Shown: piece after piece, positions 26,727-36,041 of the stretch
Position numbering within the stretch: position 1 is the first letter of the stretch
Layout of the letters: each line of letters opens with the position of its first letter
DNA from: Rhizobium leguminosarum
GTDB lineage: Bacteria > Pseudomonadota > Alphaproteobacteria > Rhizobiales > Rhizobiaceae
Length of the DNA: 64,000 nucleotides
NCBI RefSeq assembly: GCF_001679785.1
Contig: NZ_CP016286.1
Coordinates: forward strand, 3,038,001-3,102,000
Direction: 5' to 3'
Made by a program: the position numbers and the translations under genes
The notes under the pieces: model-generated
What the model saw: only the letters and a program-made list of their open reading frames with translations
Told to the model about the DNA's origin: nothing
Database searches by the model: none

Positions 26727-28069
26727 CTCAATACTCCTTGTATCGCCACACCGTCTGTCAGCTCGGGAACCGCATTCGTCGAAATCAGGCTGTGGTATTC
26801 GGAAAGAAGCGCGTCGCGCCATTCCTCGTGTGTCGACGCAAGATCCGGCGACAGCCGGAAAGCCCGCTCGCTCATGGCGCGGACCTCGTGCCTCGGCATT
26901 TGGCTAAATCGCGTCAAAGTATCGGCAAAGGCGCTTTCGTCAGCCGTATCGCAGGCGATCGCCATGCCGGCTCTTTGCATTTCTTCGGCAAGAAAGGCGC
27001 TGCGCGACATGATGACCGGCAGACCGCTCCTGGCCGCTTCGATAGCGACGAGGCCGAATGGCTCGGGATAGCGAGACGGCATCAACAGTGCACGCGCCTT
27101 GCGGATGGTCGGGCCGATCTCCGCATGCGACTGCCAGCCGACGGCCCTGACGTGATCCCCCGAAGCCGCAACCATCGACATCAGCGGCCCGTCCCCGATC
27201 ACGCAGAGCCTGACGCCCGCTTTGCGGGTGGCGGCCAAGGCATCCTCTATGCCCTTCTCCTCATCGAGCCGCCCGATAAAGACGAACTCGTCATTGGCCT
27301 CCGCCTCGATGCGTTTGATGGAGAGCGGAGCGACGGGATTGCGGATTGTCGTCAGTCGTTCGGGCCGATATCCGGCGCCGACGAGGAAGCTTGCCATCTT
27401 CTCGTGCAGCAGGATGATCCGGCCGAAATCGGCCTGATCCTTCAGCCGCCGGAGGATATTGGAGCCGCGGGCAACCCGCCACAATTTGTGCGAATAACTT
27501 CTCTTGTCGCAGGCCGTCGCAATGCAGCTTCCGCCGAGCGGGCGTCGAAGGCAGACTTCCTGCGCCTGATAGTCGAAGAAGGCGCCGTTGGGGCAGGCCG
27601 TGAAGAAATCATGCGCGTGCACCACACATCGTCTGGCGACCGGCATCAATGCCCTGAAAATCGCCGGAGACAGGATCTGGTGCCAGCCATGCACATGGTA
27701 GACGGTGTTGGCGGTGTCGTTTGCGGCAATCCAGTTCGCGACCATGCGGACGGCGGCGCCATTGTGAATGCCGGTCACGAAAGCCTTCGCACGCTCGGCA
27801 CTGAGCAGATCGCGGCTGTTCAGCCCGACCATCGAGACCCCAAGTGCGAGGAGCTCCGCATTGGCGGCGTCATCCCCGCAAATATAGGTCACAGGGATGT
27901 CGAGGCCCCGAAAAAGCTTGGCGGACAGCACCGCCAGCGCCGTCGCACCGCCTCTGGCCACCGAATAATCGTCGATGATGACCACGCGATCGATCTTCGT
28001 CGTGCCGGGGCCGGGAAACCGGCCGACGTTTGCGGCGGATCGGAGGACCTCGGGAAGCGACGGGCGCAT
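26723..28069 (-). CDS. GT4 glycosyltransferase
   Basis: 448 aa from MRPSLPEVLRSAANV. Its ATG shares a base with the TGA of the Crp-like gene; the longer frame to 28183 runs back inside that gene and is not real. GT-B fold with VIIDDYSVARGGATALAV at the N-terminus, VVHAHDFF in the middle, EFVFIGRLDEEKGIEDAL and the E-x7-E motif EPFGLVAIE. Next gene in the operon is the other GT4. Donor and acceptor cannot be told from sequence. Confidence 0.86.
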   Translation of the reverse strand: MRPSLPEVLRSAANVGRFPGPGTTKIDRVVIIDDYSVARGGATALAVLSAKLFRGLDIPVTYICGDDAANAELLALGVSMVGLNSRDLLSAERAKAFVTGIHNGAAVRMVANWIAANDTANTVYHVHGWHQILSPAIFRALMPVARRCVVHAHDFFTACPNGAFFDYQAQEVCLRRPLGGSCIATACDKRSYSHKLWRVARGSNILRRLKDQADFGRIILLHEKMASFLVGAGYRPERLTTIRNPVAPLSIKRIEAEANDEFVFIGRLDEEKGIEDALAATRKAGVRLCVIGDGPLMSMVAASGDHVRAVGWQSHAEIGPTIRKARALLMPSRYPEPFGLVAIEAARSGLPVIMSRSAFLAEEMQRAGMAIACDTADESAFADTLTRFSQMPRHEVRAMSERAFRLSPDLASTHEEWRDALLSEYHSLISTNAVPELTDGVAIQGVLS

Positions 28070-28806
28070 CACTTCACCGAAACTGCGCCGTTGGCACAGG
28101 CCTCCAGCGCCTTGCGGTTGAGGATGCGGATCTTGCCCTGGCCCCCGTCGATGATCTTGCCTTCCCGCAGGCGCCGCAGGCATTGATTGACCTTCTCGCG
28201 GGACGCCGGCAGCGTCGCGGCCAGATCATTTTGCGAGATGATCAGTTCGTCGCCGCTGTTTGCCGCATCTTTTCCATAAACAGTGGAGAGCCGCAGCAGC
28301 GTGCTGGCCAGCCTCGATTGCAGGCTCGACGCCGCATTCGCAATGATCCGGAGTTCGAGCTCTGAAATACGCGCCAGCGCCCTGGAGAAGACCTTTTCGC
28401 GAAAGCAGGGATCGCTGGCGTACATGTCGCGCAGCAGCCGGCCTTCGAAGAAATGCAGTTCGCAGGCGGAACCGGCGCGGTATTCGAGGCTCAACGTCTG
28501 CCTGCGCAGAACCTCGAGCTCGCCGATGAGGCCGGATTTCGGAATGATTTCGACGATGAATTCCCGGCCGTCGGGCAGCATCGTGCTGGCGCTGACCACC
28601 CCTGAATGGACGCGCGCGAACGTATCGACGAGGACGCCGGCCCCGGCGATGATCTCGCCGCGCCGGAAACGCCGTACGCTCGACCGGCAGGAAAGGAATT
28701 CGTCGTCGATGACGATGCGGCTGTTCAGATGAATGCCGCTGTTAGCCGATATCGCCGCCTTGCCGATGCCGGCCCTGCGATCTGATGCGTGTGTCGCCCC
28801 ATCCAT
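28069..28806 (-). CDS. Crp/Fnr-family regulator, copy A
   Basis: 245 aa from MDGATHASDRR, eight bases after GGAG; the paralogue at 38902 uses the same start context. N-terminal cyclic-nucleotide-binding-type barrel (about 35-150) and C-terminal HTH (DELIISQNDLAATLPASREKVNQCLRRL, shown by its ends). In the phosphate-binding cassette (GELEVLRRQTLSLEYR) the Arg and Ser that hold cAMP in E. coli Crp are Ser and Leu, so cAMP binding is doubtful. It is first gene of the leftward transcript and divergent from the ExoY-like gene, so it likely controls polysaccharide genes. Confidence 0.86.
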   Translation of the reverse strand: MDGATHASDRRAGIGKAAISANSGIHLNSRIVIDDEFLSCRSSVRRFRRGEIIAGAGVLVDTFARVHSGVVSASTMLPDGREFIVEIIPKSGLIGELEVLRRQTLSLEYRAGSACELHFFEGRLLRDMYASDPCFREKVFSRALARISELELRIIANAASSLQSRLASTLLRLSTVYGKDAANSGDELIISQNDLAATLPASREKVNQCLRRLREGKIIDGGQGKIRILNRKALEACANGAVSVK

Positions 28807-28850
28807 GCGCATAACTCCACTCGATAACCATAGGCAATGCTGCACTGCAT

Positions 28851-28879
28851 CATTTATATTGCCTTAATATGAGAGTCAA
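28851..28879 (-). promoter_or_regulatory. Putative promoter of Crp-like gene A
   Basis: On the minus strand TTGACT (28879-28874) is followed after 17 bases by TAAATG (28856-28851), about 45 bases before the ATG. The paralogous gene B has TTGACT at the same distance. The -10 is weak. Confidence 0.35.
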
Positions 28880-29194
28880 ATAACATCACGGAGGTATGAC
28901 GTAAAGATAAAGTATATATTTAACTTCGAAACAAAATATACACCGCAAAAAGGACAAAAAATCTCAACTAAGCCAAAAAACCGCCAATCGATCGAAGATC
29001 ACTGCCTATTAAAATGGCTTACTGAATAAAAAACGGCAACAATCAAAGTGATTACATCAAAACTGATAAATAAGCGCCAGCGGATAATCACCACGAATTA
29101 GATTAGATTGTTGTTTAAATGAAAGGAAGGCCATCAAAGATGTAATCCGAATTCTCGATTGCCCGTTAGTAGCATAAAGAATTTGTTAAGGATT

Positions 29195-29251
29195 ATGACC
29201 TTGGTAACAGACAACCAGAGTGCGGCGCAGCAAACTTTGAACGGTTCTTAA
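29195..29251 (+). other. Short open frame matching the N-terminus of ExoY-like copy B
   Basis: Eighteen codons, MTLVTDNQSAAQQTLNGS, then TAA. Copy B of the transferase starts MTMTSVTDIKLALKQSFG, and the DNA (ATGACCTTGGTAACAGAC versus ATGACCTCGGTCACAGAC) matches closely. Either copy A lost its original N-terminus through a stop codon, or this is a translated leader. AAGGA lies just upstream. Confidence 0.45.
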
Positions 29252-29274
29252 TCGGAATGTTTTGGAGACCACCG

Positions 29275-29976
29275 ATGACATGGGAAGCACATAGTTTCGA
29301 GGCTTGGTCGCGTGTCGGACGGTCCGCGAAAGGCGGCGATCTCCATTCGTCCCGGCCTCGTGCGGCAGGCAGATCGTCGAAGCGCGCGCTAGACCTTGTC
29401 ATCGCAGTCACGGCGCTGATCCTGCTTTCCCCGCTTCTGTTGATCGTCGCAATGATCGTGAAGATGAGCGACCGCGGCCCGGTCTTCTATTCCCATACGC
29501 GCATCGGCGCCGGCGGAGCGCCGTTCGGATGCCTCAAGTTTCGCACGATGAAGACCGATGCGAGTGCTCAGCTTGCCGAATTGCTGCAAAACAACCCGGC
29601 TGCGCGAAGCGAATGGGAAGAGACACGCAAGCTGAAGGACGATCCGAGGATCACGGCCGTCGGTGATATCCTCAGGCGGTCGAGCATCGACGAGCTTCCC
29701 CAACTGATCAATATCGTGCGTGGCGACATGAGCCTCGTCGGCCCCCGGCCGATCACGGCCGAGGAATTGCCGCGCTACGGCGAGCATATATGGGCCTACA
29801 TGGCCGTCCGCCCGGGCCTGACCGGTCACTGGCAGACCAGCGGGCGCAATGACGTCAGTTACGAGTACCGGGTTTCCCTCGACGTTCACTATCTCAGCAA
29901 CTGGTCGCTCGGCCGGGACTTCATCATCATTGCCAAGACCATTCCCGCTCTGTTTTCGCAGCGCGGCTCGTATTGA
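29275..29976 (+). CDS. ExoY-like undecaprenyl-phosphate sugar phosphotransferase, copy A
   Basis: 233 aa from MTWEAHSFEAWSR, seven bases after GGAG. Bacterial sugar transferase (polyprenol phosphate phosphosugar transferase) that starts polysaccharide repeat units by moving a hexose-1-phosphate to undecaprenyl phosphate. One hydrophobic membrane segment (LDLVIAVTALILLSPLLLIV, about 42-61). The hallmark motifs are complete: CLKFRTM, the catalytic Asp-Glu dyad in SIDELPQ (D139-E140), GPRP and RPGLTGHWQTSGRND. It heads the rightward polysaccharide gene set. Confidence 0.92.
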   Translation: MTWEAHSFEAWSRVGRSAKGGDLHSSRPRAAGRSSKRALDLVIAVTALILLSPLLLIVAMIVKMSDRGPVFYSHTRIGAGGAPFGCLKFRTMKTDASAQLAELLQNNPAARSEWEETRKLKDDPRITAVGDILRRSSIDELPQLINIVRGDMSLVGPRPITAEELPRYGEHIWAYMAVRPGLTGHWQTSGRNDVSYEYRVSLDVHYLSNWSLGRDFIIIAKTIPALFSQRGSY

Positions 29977-30095
29977 GCATTCATGGGGAGAGCCGCCGAT
30001 CATGCCTGGAATCGGAAGACACGCTATTTCCCCGTCCCTCCAAGCTGCCATTTACCTGGTTACTCCGTGAGCTCGCCATTCTGGATTAGGACGAC

Positions 30096-31859
30096 ATGAC
30101 CTCAAGCACGATCTTCAGCGGTGTTTCTCCGATATCTCTGCCTGCCGCAGCCACTGGCGGGAATTCGCCGCTCACCTTGCGGGATATGCTCTTCTTTATC
30201 AGAATGCGCTGGCTGTGGATTGCGGCGACGACTTTCGCTTTCCTCGTATTGGCAGGGAGCTACGTGCTGACCGCCGAACCGACGTTCGTTGCCAACACGC
30301 AACTTGTGATCGTCCCCCAGGTCAGCGGCTCCGAAGCACAGAGGGCTTTCGCGGAAGACGCGTTCATCGAGGGACAGTTGGAGATCGCCAAATCCAGCGA
30401 TGTCGTCGGTGGAACGGTAACGGCACTTGGTCTCGATACCGATCCTGACTTTGTCGATCAGACGCCTTCGCTGCAGGATCGGGCAAAGAACTGGTTGATG
30501 GGCGCTTCTTCCGAACCGGATACGGCATCGCAGGAAGCGGCGGGCGCAGGACCGCGTAACACACCGCCGCAACAGCAGATCGAGGACGGGCGGATCCGTG
30601 ACCGGGCGATCGCCACGCTGCTGAACATGATGGGAGTACGCCGAATCGGGAGTTCGACGATCATCGAGATATCGGCTGCAGCATCGACCCCGCAAAAGGC
30701 CGTCGACATCGCCGACACACTGGCCAGGCAGTATATTCAGAAGAATATCGCGATGAAGGCCAACGCGTCCCGGCAATACAGCGAATGGCTGACCAGATTC
30801 GTAAGCGAGCAGCAGCGCGGACTGGCCGAAGCTGCCAGTGCCCTGGCCAGCTTCACGAGCAATCCGCGCGATCAGTTCAAGCTTGCGGAGCTGCAGAGCG
30901 CGACTGACGCCCGCCGCACCCTTTATGAAAATACCTTGAACCAGCTGACGGAAGCCAAGCAGCGCATCACCTACCCGGTGTCGGATGCCACGATCGTCTC
31001 TCGGGCCACCCTGCCTCTTTCGAAAGCCAGACCACGCAGCACGCTCATCATCGCCTTTGCGGCGGCGGTTGGTCTTGGCGTCGGCTTCGCACTCGCCCTG
31101 ATAAGGCACGCCGGCGATCGCCGGATCGTCCGGCCCAATCAGATCGCGGATGCCGGTGGGCTGCCCTTTGTCACTTTGCTGGCGACATCGAGGACCAGCA
31201 ATGGTCACTCGGCGCGTTTCCTCGCTGCCGGTACCGGCAGCAGCACCGCAGCCGCCTATCCTGTTATCCCAGGCATGGCGGAGCTGAGCGCGACGGTCGT
31301 TGGTCTTCGGCGCAAACGCCGGGTCGTCATCGGAATCGTCGCTGTCAATCCCGGCAGCGGGGCATCGACCATCGCATGCGAACTTGCGGTGCTCTCGTCG
31401 ATATCAGGAGCGCAGACGCTGCTGATCGATGCGGCTGCACAGAAATCATCGCTCAGCAAATCGATCGCGCCCCATAGTTCCACAGGCCTCGTCGATGTTC
31501 TCGACAATGGCGAACTGATCCGGACGGCGGCACTGCCCCTCACCCCGACGCTGAAATTCCTACCCCTCGGCAAAGTCGCAGCGGTGTCGCCGGCCATTCG
31601 CCTCAGTTCCCGCCGCACGCAGTTGAGCTTCGCCGAACTGAAGAAGGAGTTCGACGCCATATTCGTCGACATTTCCGCGTTCTCTGCTTCGCCGGATGCC
31701 AATGCGATCGCGCCGGAACTGGACGGTGTCCTCGTGGTCACCTCGCACGGGCACACTTCGATCGACGATACCATGCACGTCATCGAGACCCTGCGGAATG
31801 TCGGCGCGGAGATCCTCGGCGCGATCATCAACCATGCACCGAAAAGAATAGAGTCATGA
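30096..31859 (+). CDS. Wzz/BY-kinase-like chain-length protein with degenerate kinase domain (ExoP-like)
   Basis: 587 aa. N-terminal Wzz domain with TM1 at about 43-62 and TM2 near 310-332 around a periplasmic coiled region, then a cytoplasmic ATPase-like domain. In bacterial tyrosine kinases the Walker A is GxGK(S/T); here it reads PGSGASTIA, with Ala423 in place of Lys. The A' motif reads LLIDAA rather than LLIDAD, and there is no C-terminal Tyr cluster (it ends HAPKRIES). Kinase activity is therefore unlikely, while a structural role in polymer length or export remains plausible. The stop overlaps the next gene (ATGA). Confidence 0.85.
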   Translation: MTSSTIFSGVSPISLPAAATGGNSPLTLRDMLFFIRMRWLWIAATTFAFLVLAGSYVLTAEPTFVANTQLVIVPQVSGSEAQRAFAEDAFIEGQLEIAKSSDVVGGTVTALGLDTDPDFVDQTPSLQDRAKNWLMGASSEPDTASQEAAGAGPRNTPPQQQIEDGRIRDRAIATLLNMMGVRRIGSSTIIEISAAASTPQKAVDIADTLARQYIQKNIAMKANASRQYSEWLTRFVSEQQRGLAEAASALASFTSNPRDQFKLAELQSATDARRTLYENTLNQLTEAKQRITYPVSDATIVSRATLPLSKARPRSTLIIAFAAAVGLGVGFALALIRHAGDRRIVRPNQIADAGGLPFVTLLATSRTSNGHSARFLAAGTGSSTAAAYPVIPGMAELSATVVGLRRKRRVVIGIVAVNPGSGASTIACELAVLSSISGAQTLLIDAAAQKSSLSKSIAPHSSTGLVDVLDNGELIRTAALPLTPTLKFLPLGKVAAVSPAIRLSSRRTQLSFAELKKEFDAIFVDISAFSASPDANAIAPELDGVLVVTSHGHTSIDDTMHVIETLRNVGAEILGAIINHAPKRIES

Positions 31860-32878
31860 CCTCACCTTCGGCAGAAGCAACCCGGCAGGACAGCCCGATC
31901 GGACCGGTGCCTGTTCCTTGCGGCGCTAAGGCCATGGCGGGCCGCGCGCGCCGCCCATTGCGACTGGCTGTGGGGATTGCTTCGGCAGGCCGCCCGTCGA
32001 TACTCAAGGAGACCGTCGATTATCTCACCGCCCTGCCGGACCAGGCCGAGCGGCTGATCGTCTGCGTGCCCGTGATCGACGACGCCGCCGGCCTCGCCGA
32101 CCGCCTCGATGTGGAAGTCATCGTCGGCAGCCGTGGTCTGACTTCCCAACGCAACAGGATCATCCAGGCTGCCGCCGCCGACACGGATATTCTGATCTTC
32201 CTGGATGACGACTTCATTCCCGCCGCGACCTTCCTGTCGCGGATGGCGTCGGTCTTTGCAGCAAACCCCGACGTGGCGATCGCCACTGGCGAAGTCCTGG
32301 CCGACGGCATCCTCGATGGCGGCCTCAACATGTCAAAGGCCCTGCAGGTTCTTGAAACAGCCGGTGAAGGGGCCGAGCAGGTGACGGAGGTCTATAACGC
32401 CTACGGATGCAACATGGCGGTTCGTCTTTCACCCGTTCTCCAGCACGCGCTGGCCTTCGATGAACAGCTACCGCTCTACGGCTGGCTCGAAGATGTCGAC
32501 TTCAGCCGGTCCATCGCCCGCTACGGCAGGTCTGTGCGTGTCGAAGGTGCTCGCGGCGTGCATCTCGGCGTCAGATCCGGGCGCCAGCCCGGCCAAAGAC
32601 TCGGCTATTCGCAGGTTGCCAATCCTGTCTACCTAGTCCGGAAGGGCACGATGTTGAAAGGCCGTGCTGTCGCACAGATCGGCCGCAACATCCTGGCGAA
32701 TACGCGGGGTCTATTATTCAATGACCGCCTGATCGACCGATGGGGACGATTGAACGGCAATTTGCTGGCGCTATCCGATCTTCTTGTCGGCCGCGCCTCT
32801 CCGTCCCGCATCCTGGAATTCGGCAATCCCGCGCCGCGCGAAATGCCTTCGCCGTCGATCGCAACGAAACGGAGATAG
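31856..32878 (+). CDS. GT2 glycosyltransferase
   Basis: 340 aa, GT-A fold. After a Pro/Ala-rich start, VGIASAGRPSILKETVDYL opens the nucleotide-binding part; the metal-binding motif is ILIFLDDDF, and the catalytic-base region is WLEDVDFSRSI. ExoU/ExoW-like enzymes of rhizobial exopolysaccharide synthesis have this layout. It overlaps the chain-length gene by four bases and is followed six bases later by the export gene, so it is within one operon. Confidence 0.87.
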   Translation: MTSPSAEATRQDSPIGPVPVPCGAKAMAGRARRPLRLAVGIASAGRPSILKETVDYLTALPDQAERLIVCVPVIDDAAGLADRLDVEVIVGSRGLTSQRNRIIQAAAADTDILIFLDDDFIPAATFLSRMASVFAANPDVAIATGEVLADGILDGGLNMSKALQVLETAGEGAEQVTEVYNAYGCNMAVRLSPVLQHALAFDEQLPLYGWLEDVDFSRSIARYGRSVRVEGARGVHLGVRSGRQPGQRLGYSQVANPVYLVRKGTMLKGRAVAQIGRNILANTRGLLFNDRLIDRWGRLNGNLLALSDLLVGRASPSRILEFGNPAPREMPSPSIATKRR

Positions 32879-32884
32879 CAGACA

Positions 32885-34264
32885 ATGCAGCGCACATCCT
32901 TGTCCGGTCGCCTCATCTCCGTCGCCCTTGCCTTGCTGGTATTTTCCGGCGTGACCGGCTGGAGCGTCGCCCATGCGGAAAACTATACCCTCGTGCCGGA
33001 AGATCAGGTGAGACTGCGTGTCGTCGAATGGCGATCGTCGGATTCCCGCTATGCCAGCTGGGAAGCCCTCGGCGGAACATATACAGTCGACGATGCCGGT
33101 AATCTGGCGATTCCGATCGCCGGCCAGGTGCAGGCGATCGGCAAGACGACGGAGCAGGTTTCCGATGCGATCGCCACCGCGCTCTCCGAAAAGGCCGAAC
33201 TGCCGGGAAAGCCGTTCATCGCCGTGGAAATTGCCCAGCATGCGCCGATCTTCGTGACCGGGACGGTGCAGACCCCCGGGCGCTATGCTTTTGAGGCCGA
33301 TATGACGGTCATGAAGGCCGTCAGCATCGCCGGCGGCTTCCTCCGGGAGCGCGAAGAGAATACCGTCTTCGAGCGCGACCGGATCCAGGCTGCCGGCGCC
33401 TACCGAACGGCCATTCTCAACCGGCGCGATCTTCTGATGCGCCAGGCGCGGTTGCGCGCCGAGATCGCCGGCGAACAGAGTTTCGATATCCCTGCAGAAC
33501 TCGCCGGAACACCCGATGTGGACAAGCTGAAGGCGCAGGAATTGAACCTGATGCGGCTGCGACGCGTCGATATCGAAAGCCAGATCGACGCGGCGAGCGA
33601 CCTCGCCCGTCTCTACGGTCAGCAGGTCCAGTCGCTCGAGGCCAAGATCAATTCGCAAAAGCGGCAGATCGACCTTGCGCAAAAGGAACTGGATAATGTC
33701 AACAGCCTGGTGAGCAAGGGTCTGGTCAGCAATTCCCGGCAGGTCACGGTCGACCGCGGCGTTGCGGATGCACAAGGCACCCTGATCGATCTCGAGGTCG
33801 CCCTGACCACGGCTCGCCAGGGGCTCAGCGAAGCCGATCGCTCGAAGATTAATATCGTCAACCGGCAGAACAGCGAAAACCAGGAGCTGCTCAACCAGGT
33901 CAATCTCGCGATCGGCAGGGCTGCGATCGACATCCAGGTGGCCCAGCTTCTGGGCGAACAGGCTGGCTACAGCGCGCAACTCGCCCAGATGAATACGGAC
34001 ATGCCGGGTCTTGGCAGAGCGCAAAAGAACTACAGGATCGTGCGCCGCAACGACGATGGCACCTATCGCAACATCGAGGCGGACGAGACGACCAGCTTGC
34101 GGCCGCATGATGTCGTCGAAATCGGTATCGACACGGATCTCCAGACGCCGCCGCTGCAGCTGCAGCCCGCGCCGCAGCAGCAAAGCTCGGCAGTCCCGCT
34201 GTCTGATGTAGCAGGCGACAATCAGACGGCTCCCGGCTGGATATCCCAGACGGGATCGAATTAG
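32885..34264 (+). CDS. Polysaccharide export protein (OPX, ExoF/Wza-like)
   Basis: 459 aa. A signal peptide ends GWSVAHAEN. The Poly_export domain follows (YTLVPEDQVRLRVVEW, GTYTVDDAGNLAIPIAGQV), then a SLBB-type repeat (IFVTGTVQTPGRYAFEADMTV). A long coiled-coil (about 180-370) contains repeated Gln/Glu/Leu heptads, as in ExoF of rhizobia. There is no lipobox Cys at the cleavage site, also like ExoF. It would connect the inner-membrane machinery with the outer membrane. Confidence 0.9.
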   Translation: MQRTSLSGRLISVALALLVFSGVTGWSVAHAENYTLVPEDQVRLRVVEWRSSDSRYASWEALGGTYTVDDAGNLAIPIAGQVQAIGKTTEQVSDAIATALSEKAELPGKPFIAVEIAQHAPIFVTGTVQTPGRYAFEADMTVMKAVSIAGGFLREREENTVFERDRIQAAGAYRTAILNRRDLLMRQARLRAEIAGEQSFDIPAELAGTPDVDKLKAQELNLMRLRRVDIESQIDAASDLARLYGQQVQSLEAKINSQKRQIDLAQKELDNVNSLVSKGLVSNSRQVTVDRGVADAQGTLIDLEVALTTARQGLSEADRSKINIVNRQNSENQELLNQVNLAIGRAAIDIQVAQLLGEQAGYSAQLAQMNTDMPGLGRAQKNYRIVRRNDDGTYRNIEADETTSLRPHDVVEIGIDTDLQTPPLQLQPAPQQQSSAVPLSDVAGDNQTAPGWISQTGSN

Positions 34265-34389
34265 GGGGCGGTCGTGACCATGAACGACAGCTGGCGGCTT
34301 TCGCCTCGGGCATTGCGTCGGAAGGCGGATGCCGCTTTTCGGCAAACCCGATGCCTCCGCCGTTCTCCGTCCGGATCGGGATCTGAAGC

Positions 34390-35856
34390 ATGTCGATAGA
34401 ACCGATTGGCTTCATCGTTCTGCTGCTTGGCCTGCTCAGCATGGTCAACGGGGCGCGTTTTGCGATCACGACCCTTTGCCTGTCGACGCTGCTCGGAGCG
34501 GCCGCGGCTCTGCAATTGCCCGCGCTCGGCGGCAGCAGCATCCAGCCAAGCCATCTTCTCGTGCTTTTTCTCGTGGTAGCCGCCCTGCTGCGCCCGGCTC
34601 AAACACAGGCGACGCTCGCCAGCATGGCCTATCCGGGTCCCGGTTTCTGGTTTGCCGCCTACATCCTGTTTTCCGTGGCATCATCTTTCTTTTTGCCGCG
34701 CATCTTTGCAGGCGCGACCCTCGTCTACTCTTCTGCACGAGACACCACGGGCATGATGTCGACGGTGGCCGCTCCCCTGTCGCCGGGTTCGTCCAATCTC
34801 AGCCAGTCTGTCTATCTGCTCGGCGACCTCGCCTGCTTTGCCGTCGTCTCGGGGCTTGCCAGGCTCGGCTATGCCCGTTTCATCGCACTGCAGTTAATCG
34901 TCGCCTCGATCGCATGTTTTACCCTGGCATTGATTGATATCGGAACATTCCTGACCGACCAGTCCTACCTGCTCGATGTCATCAGAAACGCGAACTATAC
35001 GATGCATACGGCCGAGACGATCAGCGGCTTCAAACGCATCGTCGGCCCGTTCCCCGAAGCAAGCACTTATGGCGCAGTCGCATTAGCCTATTTTTCCTTC
35101 ACGCTTCTGCTCTGGCTGGAGCGCGTCCAAAGCCGTATGGCAGGACTTGCAACGCTTTTCATCGGCCCGACGATCGTCCTCTGCACATCGACAACCGCCT
35201 ATATTGCCGGCATTTTCGTTGTCTGCATGTTCGTTCTGTTTTGCCTGAAACGACTGATTAGCGGCCCTGCCAAGACCCCGCATGTGACTTTCCTGGTGAT
35301 CACGCTGTTTTTGATTCCCTGCGCCATCGTCGCACTCAGCCTTGTCCCCGATGCGTGGAATTCCATCGCCGGCCTGATGAGCACCACCTTGTCGGACAAG
35401 CTCCAATCGCAATCCGGTGAAGAGCGCACCGCCTGGAATACACTTGCATTGATCGCATTCGTCGATACCGCCACCTTCGGCGCCGGGCTGGGCACGGTTC
35501 GGGCCTCGAGTTTTATCGCTGCGTTGCTCTCCAATGTCGGATTGACCGGCACTCTTCTTTTCGCCGCCTTCCTGTACAGCCTTGCAAGGGCCTCCGGCCG
35601 GCACATGTCAGGCGATCGGGAGACGCACGCGATCGGAAACGCTGCGGTTATGGCATCCATCGCGCAGGTCGCCTCCGCGGCGATATCGGGGAGCGGCACG
35701 GATCTCGGCTTGCTGTTCAGCACCACGGCAGGTCTGGCGGCCGGCTGCCTGGCAACCAATACCTCTCCCCGGCGCGCGACCCGATCGCTCGCTAATCGAA
35801 CCCCGCTGGAGACATCGACATCTCTGATGAGAGCGCCGATGTTTTCAACACGATGA
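34390..35856 (+). CDS. O-antigen ligase/polymerase-like membrane protein (Wzy/ExoQ type)
   Basis: 488 aa, about 11-12 predicted helices. A large loop (SYLLDVIRNANYTMHTAET, then GFKRIVGPFPEASTYGAVALAY) carries the conserved Arg/Pro/Glu-Ser region typical of Wzy polymerases and WaaL ligases. It probably polymerises lipid-linked repeat units on the periplasmic face. It follows the export gene in the same direction after 125 bases. Confidence 0.8.
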   Translation: MSIEPIGFIVLLLGLLSMVNGARFAITTLCLSTLLGAAAALQLPALGGSSIQPSHLLVLFLVVAALLRPAQTQATLASMAYPGPGFWFAAYILFSVASSFFLPRIFAGATLVYSSARDTTGMMSTVAAPLSPGSSNLSQSVYLLGDLACFAVVSGLARLGYARFIALQLIVASIACFTLALIDIGTFLTDQSYLLDVIRNANYTMHTAETISGFKRIVGPFPEASTYGAVALAYFSFTLLLWLERVQSRMAGLATLFIGPTIVLCTSTTAYIAGIFVVCMFVLFCLKRLISGPAKTPHVTFLVITLFLIPCAIVALSLVPDAWNSIAGLMSTTLSDKLQSQSGEERTAWNTLALIAFVDTATFGAGLGTVRASSFIAALLSNVGLTGTLLFAAFLYSLARASGRHMSGDRETHAIGNAAVMASIAQVASAAISGSGTDLGLLFSTTAGLAAGCLATNTSPRRATRSLANRTPLETSTSLMRAPMFSTR

Positions 35857-36041
35857 CGCCCGCTTTGGAACTCCGCCAGGGCGCGGGATGGCAATCTCGT
35901 CGAGCCATCGGCGTGCCCGCATTGGGCCGAAGCCGGCCGGCCGCACTGCATCTTTCCAGGATCGCCTGTAAAAGCGGTCCATCGAACAAACGCCGTCGGA
36001 GGTCAGTCGCGGAAGGTTATGCTGTAGGTTTTATGTCGACA

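Larger units (their letters stand above)
28807..29274. other. AT-rich divergent regulatory region A
   Basis: 468 bp between Crp-like copy A and ExoY-like copy A, markedly more AT-rich than its surroundings. It holds the promoter for the Crp-like gene and a short relic-like open frame (both listed separately). The rightward polysaccharide promoter must also be here, but I cannot place it. Low GC is often seen at silenced or regulated promoters. Confidence 0.6.

Noticed and set aside
26738..28186. 482-codon plus-strand open frame
   Set aside because: Antisense to a GT4 enzyme with an intact E-x7-E motif and no domain of its own.
28807..29274. CRISPR or tandem repeat in the AT-rich region
   Set aside because: The low-complexity stretches do not show a repeated unit with regular spacing.
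32771..34345. 524-codon minus-strand open frame
   Set aside because: Lies opposite the ExoF-like export gene, whose signal peptide, export domain and coiled coil are clear.
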